DNA from: Armatimonadota bacterium
Lineage (GTDB): Bacteria > Armatimonadota > SYMT01
Direction: 5' to 3'
NCBI GenBank assembly: GCA_020696885.1
Contig: JAJFMS010000298.1
Coordinates: 1 to 5,506 of the forward strand
DNA length: 5,506 bases
Under the pieces are notes generated by a model that had not been told where the DNA came from, did no database searches, and was given only the letters and a program-made list of their open reading frames with translations. Below, in pieces: positions 1 to 5,464 of this stretch; position 1 is the first letter of the stretch; each line of letters opens with the position of its first letter. The translations under genes were made by a program, and so were the position numbers.

Positions 1-10
1 CTTCCGATCT
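1..10. other. Probable residual Illumina adapter at contig end
   Basis: The first ten bases, CTTCCGATCT, are identical to the last ten bases of the standard Illumina adapter (its reverse complement AGATCGGAAG begins the read-through adapter). Read on the minus strand they fall at the 3' edge of dnaX and give the residues after QQRLIG as DRK, where a DnaX protein would normally continue with a helix. A ten-base exact match placed exactly at the edge is much more likely to be untrimmed adapter than genome. The true genomic sequence probably begins at about position 11. Confidence 0.8.
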
Positions 11-984
11 CCGATCAGCCGCTGCTGGCCGTATTTCCGCGCCTGCTCCTGCAGGCGGGCTACCTGGTCCGGGTCCGGCTGGGTGGTCGATCCGGCGGCG
101 GTCAACATCAGCCCGCGGAAGTGCATCGTCAGGTCCCGCAGGAGCTGCCGCGGGTCCTTCCCTTCGCTGACCAGCTCCTCGAGGAGCTGGAACGCCTCGG
201 CGCCGTTGCCGGAGAGGATGCACTCCCCCAGCGTGTGGAGGGTGTCCGCCTCGACGGTGCCCAGTACGGTATACACCTCGCGAGCGGTGATCTTTCCGTC
301 GCAGAACGCCAGCACCTGTTCCAGCAGGCTAAGGGCATCTCGCCAGCCGCCGTTAGCTTCCCGCGCGATAAGGCTCAGCGCGGCGTCATCGATCGTGGCG
401 CCTTCCTGCTTCGCCACGTAGGCCACGCGGGTGCGGAGGTCTTCCAGGGAGGCGCGGCGGAACTCGAATCGCTGGCAGCGGGAGACGATGGTGGCCGGAA
501 TCTTGTGCGCTTCCGTCGTCGCGAGGATGAAGACCACGTAGTGCGGCGGCTCTTCCAGGGTCTTCAGCAGCGCGTTGAACGCGTCACCGGTGATCTGGTG
601 GGCTTCGTCGATCACGTAGACCTTGAAGCGGCCCTGCGTGGGAGCGTAAGCAACGGTATCCCGGAGGTCCCGGATATCGTCGATGCCGCGGTTGGAGGCC
701 GCGTCGATCTCCTTGATATCCATGTACCGCCCTTCGGCGATCTGGCTGCAGGCGGCGCATTGGTTGCACGGCTCCGAGGTGGGACCGTTCTCGCAGTTGA
801 GCGCCTTGGCCAGGAGGCGGGCGGTGCTGGTTTTGCCGGTGCCGCGGGGGCCGCAGAAGAGGTAGGCGTGCGCCACGCGGTCGCCGCGAATCGCGTTTTG
901 CAGCGTCCGGATGACGTGGTCCTGCCCGGCGACTTCTTCGAAGCTCTGTGAGCGGTATTTGCGGTAGAGCGAGAGGTAGGCCAT
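1..984 (-). CDS. dnaX: DNA polymerase III subunit gamma/tau (DnaX), N-terminal 328 codons, 3' end missing
   Basis: This is the AAA+ ATPase of the replicative clamp loader, which opens and loads the beta clamp on primed DNA and, as tau, links polymerase cores. The start MAYLSLYRKYR is the family's conserved N-terminus. Residues visible: Walker A GPRGTGKTS at 45-53, four zinc-binding cysteines at 64, 73, 76 and 79, Walker B VIDEAH at 124-129, sensor 1 around ATTEAHKIP at 155-163, the SRC motif with its arginine finger at 168-170, and sensor 2 arginine at 215 in GGWRDALS (the family more often has GSMRDALS). Domain III starts near 243. The frame is open without a stop to the left edge; full-length proteins usually have 500 or more residues, so the tau-specific part is missing. 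The last codons (bases 1-10) look like adapter. No good Shine-Dalgarno lies before the ATG. The SRP RNA lies directly upstream, as in Bacillus, where yaaK/ebfC and recR follow dnaX. Confidence 0.97.
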   Translation of the reverse strand, partial: MAYLSLYRKYRSQSFEEVAGQDHVIRTLQNAIRGDRVAHAYLFCGPRGTGKTSTARLLAKALNCENGPTSEPCNQCAACSQIAEGRYMDIKEIDAASNRGIDDIRDLRDTVAYAPTQGRFKVYVIDEAHQITGDAFNALLKTLEEPPHYVVFILATTEAHKIPATIVSRCQRFEFRRASLEDLRTRVAYVAKQEGATIDDAALSLIAREANGGWRDALSLLEQVLAFCDGKITAREVYTVLGTVEADTLHTLGECILSGNGAEAFQLLEELVSEGKDPRQLLRDLTMHFRGLMLTAAGSTTQPDPDQVARLQEQARKYGQQRLIGDRK

Positions 985-1049
985 GGGAACCGTTGGGGTT
1001 CGGGGTCCATGCCTGGACGCCGAAAAGGCAAGCCGCCGCGGACGAACGC

Positions 1050-1090
1050 AAAGAAGAGGAGGACGGGCTGTGCGGCCCGCCCTCCTCTTC
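1050..1090 (-). terminator. Long GC-rich hairpin, probable terminator of the SRP RNA
   Basis: Arms 1053-1068 and 1075-1090 form a 16-bp stem with a single G-U pair and a 6-nt loop. On the minus strand the stem is followed by only three T residues (then GCG), so it is strong as a hairpin but weak as a classical U-tract terminator. It lies downstream of the SRP RNA and 69 nt upstream of the dnaX start. It could end the SRP transcript, protect its 3' end during processing, or let part of the transcription run on into dnaX. Confidence 0.7.
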
Positions 1091-1119
1091 GCTAGCTTTG
1101 ACCGTGCACCCTCCGTCGA

Positions 1120-1386
1120 ACTGTGCCTTGGCGCGGTAACCGGCCAAAACGCTCAGGTCGGGCGTACTGCATCACACCGTCTACCACCTTACCGCTGCTT
1201 CCTTCCGGACCTGACGGGGTTCGATAGCTTTCGGCTGTGCAGGACCCAACCCTCGACACGCCTGTCCGGACCAGACCGTCCGGCCCCAGCCCTCGGGAGG
1301 GAATTCAGCCCCGCGTAAAGCGGATTTCGGGTTCAGGGCACCGCCGGTTCCCCGCCTAGCACGGCCAAATCGTAATACTTGATGAC
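1120..1386 (-). ncRNA. ffs: Signal recognition particle RNA, large (Alu + S domain) bacterial type
   Basis: This RNA binds the Ffh GTPase and targets nascent membrane and secreted proteins to the translocon. The S domain is clear: the Ffh-binding core GGTCCGGAAGGAAGCAGC with its GGAA tetraloop (bases 1203-1206) lies at 1194-1211, inside a hairpin closed by GGCGT/ACGCC at 1258-1262 and 1161-1165. Upstream on the same strand, 1316-1362 reads GTGCTAGGCGGGG, then GGTGCCCTGAACCCG, AATCCGC and GGGGCTGAATTCC, which matches from memory the 5' Alu domain of the Bacillus-type 6S-like scRNA. A long-range helix joins the two ends: GGCCGGACG (about 1284-1292) can pair with CGTTTTGGCC (about 1143-1152), and TTTGGC (1364-1369) with GCCAAG (1127-1132). 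The ends are estimates: the 5' end from the promoter, the 3' end from the closing helix and the usual length of about 265-270 nt. A simple small-type RNA would cover only 1161-1262. Confidence 0.9.
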
Positions 1387-1392
1387 CGCCCC

Positions 1393-1421
1393 ATTATAGC
1401 TGGCATAGTGACTAGTGGCTA
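1393..1421 (-). promoter_or_regulatory. Promoter of the SRP RNA
   Basis: On the minus strand a perfect TATAAT (-10) lies at 1393-1398. With a 17-bp spacer, TAGCCA at 1416-1421 is the -35 position and matches TTGACA at four of six bases. A start near G1386/1387 follows from this, just before the SRP RNA Alu domain. The -35 box lies inside the 7-bp repeat hairpin described separately. The -10 box is strong evidence; the -35 box is weaker. Confidence 0.72.
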
Positions 1422-1476
1422 GTGGCTGGTGATTAGGAGATGCCTAGCCACCAGCCACTAACTACCGGCCACTAAT
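1411..1476. repeat. Intergenic inverted repeat built of 7-bp units (TAGTGGC family)
   Basis: The inner arms TAGTGGCTGGTGATTAGG (1420-1437) and CCTAGCCACCAGCCACTA (1443-1460) form an 18-position stem with one mismatch and one G-T pair around a 5-base loop. An outer pair, ACTAGTGGC (1411-1419) and GCCACTAAT (1468-1476), continues the stem after a bulge of exactly seven bases (1461-1467). The arms are made of degenerate 7-mers such as TAGTGGC, TGGTGAT and TTAGTGG. The repeat fills the gap between the TPR-like gene and the SRP RNA promoter, touches the stop codon of the former, and has no T tract on either side. Confidence 0.85.
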
Positions 1477-2993
1477 CAGCCCTTATACAAGAGCTTCTTG
1501 CCCTTGGCCGTGATGTCGTCGACCTGGATGGTGGTTGACTTCTCCACGTAGCGCAGCGGGTAGCGCTTGCCGTTGAGGATCCCCGCCCGGCTCTCGTCGA
1601 TCTTGAGGTCGTCGCCCTTGGCGGTGAGCCCTTCCCCGTTCCAACCGTACCGGTCCTGGATGAAGGCGGCCTGCAGGCGCGGGTTGTAGGTGACCGACAG
1701 GGTGTAGGTCTTGCCCTTGAGCGGATAGATCTCCGCCGGGGCGCGGCCCATGTCCGCCGGGTCCCGGTCCAGGTCGAGCGTGTACTTGAACTTGTTCTTG
1801 TTCACGGACACGTTCTCCAGCTCCAGGGTGCCGTTGGCCATCTTGTAGTCGAGGCCGTGCCCTTTCGTGTAGTCCGCGATCTCCTCGTAGTTCTCGTCAC
1901 GGAACATCACGCGCACCCGGGAAAGGTCCAGGGCGTCGATCGTTCCCTCGATCAGCAGCTTCCGGGGGGCGATCCGGGTGACACTGAAGTGCAGGTCCAG
2001 GTCCGCGGGCTCCTGCGGGCGCAGCTTGCCGGCGGCCAGCCGCTCCACCTCGTTCACCGCGCGCTGCTGGTCCTTCACCACGCCGCCGTGGTTAGGGAAC
2101 TCCTGGAGCCACTCCTCCGCCAGCGCGAGGTTGGCTTCCCAGAGGCGCTTCGCCTCCGCGGCGTCCTTGGCGCGCTCCGCGGACGAAGCGAGACGCTCGT
2201 TCAGGCGGCGCTTGGTGATGTAGAGGTTGTGCCGGGCGGCCGGCACGTTCGGCCCCGCGGCGCCCATGGCCGGGGCGTTCTTGTCCTCGGCCACGACCTC
2301 ACGTCCGATGCGGAGGTTCTCCTCCCACTGCCTGATGCACTGATCGATGTCGCCCATCTTCTCGATCGCGTGCGCGAGCTGATGGCGGACGTAGGACGGG
2401 GGGATCTTCTTGCCCGTGGTGGTGTGCTTGGTACTGGCGGCCCGGTACGCTTCGACCGACTTGGGATAGATCTTTGTCTTGTCGTAGTGCATGTAGCCCA
2501 GCTCGAAGAAGAGGTCGTAGACCGAGCTGTTCTTCTTCGTGCCGTCCTCCAGGAACGCCACGCCGTCCGCGATGAGGCGCTTGTCCATGAAGTTGTAGGC
2601 CATGTGCCACGCGCCGGTAGCGAACACGTCCAACTGGTGCGGGTCCATCGTGGTGATCTGCTTGACCATCCGGATGATCGGACGGTACTCGCCGCGGTGG
2701 AAGTAGTCGTCCGCCTGCACCCACATCAGGGAAGCCAGCACTTCCCGCACGCCGAGCAGGGTCGGCACGAGGGCTTCGAAGCTGGTGTCCTTCAGGTACT
2801 GGCGCGCTTCCATGGCGCGCACGTCCCCGGGATCGACGGCGGACGCGGCGCGCAGGTATTCCATGTGCCCCGGCCGCAGCCCTTCGCTGAGGGCGGCGGT
2901 GCCCAGGAAGACCGCCACCATTCCCCCAACGATGCCGAGGCGGGTGCTGTCCGGGAGTTGTCCCCGGCGTTTTGCTGGCGCTTGGGAGCCCAT
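1476..2993 (-). CDS. Membrane-anchored TPR-like protein, third gene of an ABC exporter operon
   Basis: I do not recognise a named family for this 505-residue protein. After a basic start (KRR at 8-10) there is one hydrophobic segment at about 19-37, an uncleaved anchor or signal sequence, so most of the protein should lie outside the cytoplasm. Residues about 75-320 are helical with TPR-like spacing, for example around 123-150, 159-187 and 206-230; a motif ASLMWVQADDYFHRGEY sits at 87-103. Residues about 333-500 lack helices of this kind, alternate polar and hydrophobic positions, and look like a beta-rich domain. The start is supported by AAGGAGGT five bases before the ATG. It begins 1 nt after the permease stop codon, so it is probably co-translated and may be a periplasmic or membrane partner of the transporter. 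The large antisense frame over it is a shadow caused by high GC. Confidence 0.88.
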   Translation of the reverse strand: MGSQAPAKRRGQLPDSTRLGIVGGMVAVFLGTAALSEGLRPGHMEYLRAASAVDPGDVRAMEARQYLKDTSFEALVPTLLGVREVLASLMWVQADDYFHRGEYRPIIRMVKQITTMDPHQLDVFATGAWHMAYNFMDKRLIADGVAFLEDGTKKNSSVYDLFFELGYMHYDKTKIYPKSVEAYRAASTKHTTTGKKIPPSYVRHQLAHAIEKMGDIDQCIRQWEENLRIGREVVAEDKNAPAMGAAGPNVPAARHNLYITKRRLNERLASSAERAKDAAEAKRLWEANLALAEEWLQEFPNHGGVVKDQQRAVNEVERLAAGKLRPQEPADLDLHFSVTRIAPRKLLIEGTIDALDLSRVRVMFRDENYEEIADYTKGHGLDYKMANGTLELENVSVNKNKFKYTLDLDRDPADMGRAPAEIYPLKGKTYTLSVTYNPRLQAAFIQDRYGWNGEGLTAKGDDLKIDESRAGILNGKRYPLRYVEKSTTIQVDDITAKGKKLLYKG

Positions 2994-2994
2994 C

Positions 2995-3858
2995 CTAGAC
3001 CTCCTTGCGATCGAAGACCAGTACCCCTGCCAGAAGGACCATCAATGCGTAAGCGACACCGTACAGGCTCACCTGGGCGGTGTAGGCCCAGTGATTCACG
3101 GCGATCGGAACTTCCGGGTGCACGATGCTCCCCATGATGTTGAAGTCATGGAAGTGCGGCAGCAGGTAGTAGAAACCCTTGGCGATCCAGGGCACGATCG
3201 TCAGGCCCTTGGTGCTGTCCTGGCGGGAAGCGAGGGCGGAGACGAGCCACTGGAGGTTGCCCACGATCCAGATGAACGCCGTCAGCGAGAAGTTGACGGT
3301 GGGCGTGAGATACAGGGAGAGCGTGGTGGCGATGGCGGTGACGATCACCAACTGGAAGTAGATGACCACCGTGCCTCGCAAGACGAGCAAGACCTCCGTC
3401 CCCCCGCGTTGCATCCACTCCCCTACATTAACTGCTTGTTGTGCCTGTCCCATATCTGCCGCCGTGGTGGGCGGCTTGGCGGCCAGAACAAAGAGCACGA
3501 GCATCAGCGCGAGGCTCATGAGCCCCACCATGAAGCCGACCGTCATCGCGCCGCCGAGGAACTTGCCCAGGAAGAACTCCCAGCGTTGCACCGGTTTCGA
3601 TAGGATCGAGTAGATCGTACGGCGCTCGATCTCGTTGGGTATCAAGAAGACTGCGGTCGTGATCGAGATGAGCGCGCCGAAGATCAGGATGATGACAAGC
3701 TGCGTGGACTTGAAGATGGTGCTCTGCTCGCGGGCTGTGAAGTAGTTCAGCAGCAGCGCCAGCGTGAGCATGACGAACGCCAGTAGCAGGAAGATAAGCA
3801 GAACGCGCTTCCGGAGGCTGTCTCCGAACGTGTTGCGCGCGATGACCCACGTGTTCAT
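2995..3858 (-). CDS. ABC-2 type transporter permease
   Basis: The 287-residue product is a polytopic membrane protein, the channel half of an ABC-2 exporter. Hydrophobic segments lie at about 18-40, 51-73, 100-127, 155-183, 188-210 and 262-283, giving the six helices usual in this family. The cytoplasmic stretch NEIERRTIYSILSKPVQRWE (75-94) between helices 2 and 3 is the conserved coupling region that contacts the ATPase, as in NosY-like permeases. A hydrophilic loop lies at about 128-154 and a LPHFHDFN motif at 233-240. Its ATG overlaps the ATPase stop by one base (TAATG), with GAGAGG nine bases upstream. The substrate cannot be told; related systems export lipids, polysaccharides, drugs or peptides, or assist metal-centre and surface assembly. 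Confidence 0.95.
   Translation of the reverse strand: MNTWVIARNTFGDSLRKRVLLIFLLLAFVMLTLALLLNYFTAREQSTIFKSTQLVIILIFGALISITTAVFLIPNEIERRTIYSILSKPVQRWEFFLGKFLGGAMTVGFMVGLMSLALMLVLFVLAAKPPTTAADMGQAQQAVNVGEWMQRGGTEVLLVLRGTVVIYFQLVIVTAIATTLSLYLTPTVNFSLTAFIWIVGNLQWLVSALASRQDSTKGLTIVPWIAKGFYYLLPHFHDFNIMGSIVHPEVPIAVNHWAYTAQVSLYGVAYALMVLLAGVLVFDRKEV
2999..3006 (-). promoter_or_regulatory. Ribosome binding site of the TPR-like gene, inside the permease C-terminal codons
   Basis: AAGGAGGT lies five bases before the ATG at 2993 and is a near-perfect Shine-Dalgarno. It is formed by the last three sense codons of the permease (AAG GAG GTC, encoding Lys-Glu-Val), followed by the TAG stop. It fixes the start of the third gene and ties its translation to that of the permease. 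Confidence 0.9.
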
Positions 3859-4823
3859 TACCCGTTGCCTCTCGTGAGCGTATTCATGGTTCCGATGCGT
3901 CGCCCGGGCTGATCCGCCAGGCCGACGGTCTCTACGAAGATCTCTTCCAGCGTCCGCTTCAGCGGCACCACCGAGACGATCTTCCCGCCGCCGTTGCGTA
4001 CCGCGTCGATCACTCCGTTAACGTCCGTCTCGTCCGCGACGGTCACCACCAGCCGGCCGTCCTGCCGGTCCACCACGGCTCCCGGCACGTTCATGCGTGC
4101 CGCCACTGCTTCCGGCACGCCCGTGGCCGTCACCTCGGTGCGCCCCTCGGCCACGAGATCCTCCACCCGTCCCTGCTTGACGAGTTTGCCGTAGTTGAGG
4201 ATGCAGATGCGGTCGCAGACCAGCTCGACGTCCGACAACTGGTGGCTGCTAAGGAAGATGGTCTTGCCCTGATCCCGCAGCGACTCGATGAGGTTGCGGA
4301 TCTCGATGTGGGCCACCGGGTCGAGGCCGGAGGTCGGCTCGTCGAAGATGAGGACCTTCGGGTCGTTGATCAGCGCCTGGGCAATGCCGATGCGCTGCGT
4401 CATCCCCTTGGAGTACTGCTTGATCTGCTTGGCCTTGTCGTTCCGGAGGCCGACCAGGTCCATCAGGGAGTCCACGCGCTTCGCGCGCTCGGCGCCGTTA
4501 AGACCGAAGATCCGCCCGTAGAAATCCAGCAGCTCGCCGCCGGTCAGGTGGTCGTAAAAGTAAGGGTTCTCGGGAAGGTAGCTAACCTGGCGGCGCATCT
4601 CCTGGTCGCCCGCGGGAAAACCAAGGACCTCGGCCATCCCCTCGTCGGGGAAGATCAGGCCGAGCAGCATCTTGATCGTGGTGGTCTTACCGGCCCCGTT
4701 AGGGCCGAGGAAGCCGAAGATCTCACCTTCTGCGACTTCGATGTCGAGATGATCGACAGCCACCACTTCGCCGCGCTGGAAGAAACGCTTGGTGAGTCCC
4801 TCCGCACGTATTGCTTGGGGCAT
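3858..4823 (-). CDS. ABC-2 type exporter ATP-binding protein
   Basis: The 321-residue product is the cytoplasmic ATPase that drives the permease encoded next to it. Motifs in order: Walker A GPNGAGKTT at 40-48; a Q-loop region SYLPENPYFY at 81-90 in which glutamate replaces the usual glutamine, common in this subgroup; a signature YSKGMTQR at 137-144; Walker B with the catalytic glutamate in LIFDEPTSGLDP at 158-169 (D161, E162); and the H-loop histidine 194 in LSSHQ. All catalytic residues are present. Residues about 226-300 form the small C-terminal domain of NatA/CcmA-like exporter ATPases, ending in LEEIFVETVG. AGAGAGGA (4833-4840) lies nine bases before the ATG and supports this start. 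It is the first gene of the operon. The tail MNTLTRGNG after residue 312 is not part of the usual domain. Confidence 0.97.
   Translation of the reverse strand: MPQAIRAEGLTKRFFQRGEVVAVDHLDIEVAEGEIFGFLGPNGAGKTTTIKMLLGLIFPDEGMAEVLGFPAGDQEMRRQVSYLPENPYFYDHLTGGELLDFYGRIFGLNGAERAKRVDSLMDLVGLRNDKAKQIKQYSKGMTQRIGIAQALINDPKVLIFDEPTSGLDPVAHIEIRNLIESLRDQGKTIFLSSHQLSDVELVCDRICILNYGKLVKQGRVEDLVAEGRTEVTATGVPEAVAARMNVPGAVVDRQDGRLVVTVADETDVNGVIDAVRNGGGKIVSVVPLKRTLEEIFVETVGLADQPGRRIGTMNTLTRGNG
3868..3873 (-). promoter_or_regulatory. Ribosome binding site of the permease
   Basis: GAGAGG lies nine bases before the permease ATG, within the last codons of the ATPase gene. Together with the TAATG overlap it suggests that ribosomes finishing the ATPase restart on the permease. 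Confidence 0.65.
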
Positions 4824-5046
4824 TCGGTTGGGTCCTCTCTACTCGTAGGGAATGATTGCAGCTCGTTGCGGAAGGGGCGACCGGGCCGATGAATATCCGG
4901 CAGAGGCCGAGATGGAGGCAGGCGACCCCGAGCACACTTACACAATACGCCCCGGTTTTTCGGCGGAGTTCCTCTAATTCGCAACATGCACGCGGCCCGC
5001 GCCCGCCTGAACAGTTCGTTAAAATGCGCGATTTGATAAAAAGGTC
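4824..5046. other. Intergenic region between the ABC operon and the plus-strand small RNA
   Basis: This 223-base stretch separates two divergent transcription units and must hold the promoter of the ABC operon, but I find no convincing -35/-10 pair on the minus strand. An AT-rich patch at about 5018-5042, which includes TTTGATAAAAAGG, lies directly upstream of the plus-strand promoter and could act as an UP element for it. No open frame in the stretch looks like a real gene. Confidence 0.55.
4833..4840 (-). promoter_or_regulatory. Ribosome binding site of the ATPase gene
   Basis: AGAGAGGA lies nine bases before the ATG at 4823 and selects this start. Confidence 0.75.
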
Positions 5047-5075
5047 TTGCGCTGTCGAAGAGCGTATGCTATGAT
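5047..5075 (+). promoter_or_regulatory. Extended -10 promoter of the candidate small RNA
   Basis: TTGCGC (5047-5052, three of six matches) is separated by 17 bp from TATGAT (5070-5075, five of six). TGC directly before the -10 box makes it an extended -10 element, and the AT-rich patch upstream resembles an UP element. A discriminator of six C residues (5076-5081) follows and points to a start at A5082. Confidence 0.75.
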
Positions 5076-5081
5076 CCCCCC

Positions 5082-5153
5082 AGCGTGAAACCTCATTTTC
5101 ACCTCCTTTCGTAGCGACTACGGCCCGCCGGACTCCCGGCGGGTCATTTTTTT
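5082..5153 (+). ncRNA. Candidate 72-nt small RNA with a 16S-like anti-Shine-Dalgarno sequence
   Basis: Between the promoter and a strong terminator lies a 72-nt unit too short for a normal gene. Three hairpins are visible: GTGAAA/TTTCAC (5085-5090 and 5097-5102), CGTAG/CTACG with a CGA loop (5110-5122), and the terminator. The stretch between the first two, within TCACCTCCTTTC (5099-5110), equals the last bases of typical bacterial 16S rRNA, including the anti-Shine-Dalgarno CCTCC. The bases CTCCTTT (5103-5109) should be single-stranded, so the RNA could pair with Shine-Dalgarno sequences such as the AAGGAGGT before the TPR-like gene. Nothing else resembles 16S rRNA. I do not recognise a described RNA family. 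That it is transcribed is inferred from the promoter and terminator; the regulatory role is speculation. Confidence 0.6.
5122..5153 (+). terminator. Intrinsic terminator of the candidate small RNA
   Basis: CCCGCCGG (5124-5131) and CCGGCGGG (5136-5143) form a perfect 8-bp stem around the loop ACTC, extendable by two pairs. Seven T residues (5147-5153) follow on the plus strand. It is a textbook rho-independent terminator. The minus strand has no T tract after the stem, so it acts rightward only. Confidence 0.93.
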
Positions 5154-5167
5154 GTGGCGCTGCGCGC

Positions 5168-5195
5168 GGTGTTGGGTGTTCGGTGTTGGGTGTTC
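5168..5195. repeat. Tandem 7-bp repeat (GGTGTTG/GGTGTTC), left copy
   Basis: Four contiguous units alternate GGTGTTG and GGTGTTC; a fifth, diverged unit GGCGTAG follows. The same 7-mer occurs inverted at 5437-5464. The repeat starts just after the small RNA terminator. Confidence 0.9.
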
Positions 5196-5232
5196 GGCGT
5201 AGCGGTGAGAAACAGGGCGGCGGTATTCACCC

Positions 5233-5256
5233 GGGGTGCCAGGGTGCTCAGGTGCT
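5233..5256. repeat. Degenerate 8-bp tandem repeat
   Basis: Three units, GGGGTGCC, AGGGTGCT and CAGGTGCT, follow one another. The array is short and imperfect and might be chance in GC-rich DNA, but it lies among other short repeats. Confidence 0.5.
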
Positions 5257-5304
5257 CGGACAGCAGGCGGGCTGCGCTGCGCTTGGCGCTAGCTTTCTAG
5301 CCCC

Positions 5305-5337
5305 ATCGCCCGCCCATCTGACATGCGGGCGGGCGAT
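5305..5337. repeat. Perfect 11-bp inverted repeat
   Basis: ATCGCCCGCCC and GGGCGGGCGAT pair perfectly around an 11-base loop. It is the strongest hairpin in the gene-free right end and has no T tract on either side, so it is not a standard terminator. Confidence 0.75.
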
Positions 5338-5436
5338 CGTCCTCGCTGCAGCGCTGCTAAGCCGGCTGGAGCAGCCGGACTCCTGCAGGCTAGCGGAAGG
5401 CGTGAGGAAGGACGGGGACGGGCTCCACTACCTCCC

Positions 5437-5464
5437 CAACACCGAACACCGAACACCGAACACC
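5437..5464. repeat. Tandem 7-bp repeat, right copy, inverted
   Basis: One CAACACC and three GAACACC units are the reverse complement of the left array. The two 28-base arms match at 25 of 28 positions and are 241 bases apart. Confidence 0.9.

Noticed and set aside
121..951. Open frame on the plus strand (276 codons) opposite dnaX
   Set aside because: dnaX on the minus strand shows every family motif; this frame is its complement and has no domain of its own.
1857..3137. Long open frame on the plus strand (426 codons) opposite the TPR-like gene
   Set aside because: It is antisense to a gene with a strong ribosome site and operon context, its product is rich in R, H, V and L as expected of a GC-rich shadow, and it has no recognisable domain.
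2785..3603. Open frames on the plus strand opposite the permease and the ATPase (also 4242-4892)
   Set aside because: They are shadows of two unmistakable ABC transporter genes and lack ribosome sites or known motifs.
4900..4960. ABC operon promoter using TATTGT on the minus strand near 4940-4950
   Set aside because: No acceptable -35 box lies 16-18 bp upstream, so the match may be chance.
5099..5110. End of a 16S rRNA gene
   Set aside because: Only the last 12 bases match; the sequence just upstream is a promoter and a small hairpin, with no trace of 16S helix 45 or its GGCTGGATC context.
5085..5114. Nine-codon leader peptide GTG to TAG (MKPHFHLLS) before the terminator, as in amino-acid attenuation
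   Set aside because: The predicted transcript starts only three bases before the GTG, so there is no room for a ribosome site, there is no run of one amino acid, and no gene follows the terminator within the window.
5168..5464. CRISPR array
   Set aside because: The units are 7 bp, directly contiguous and without spacers.
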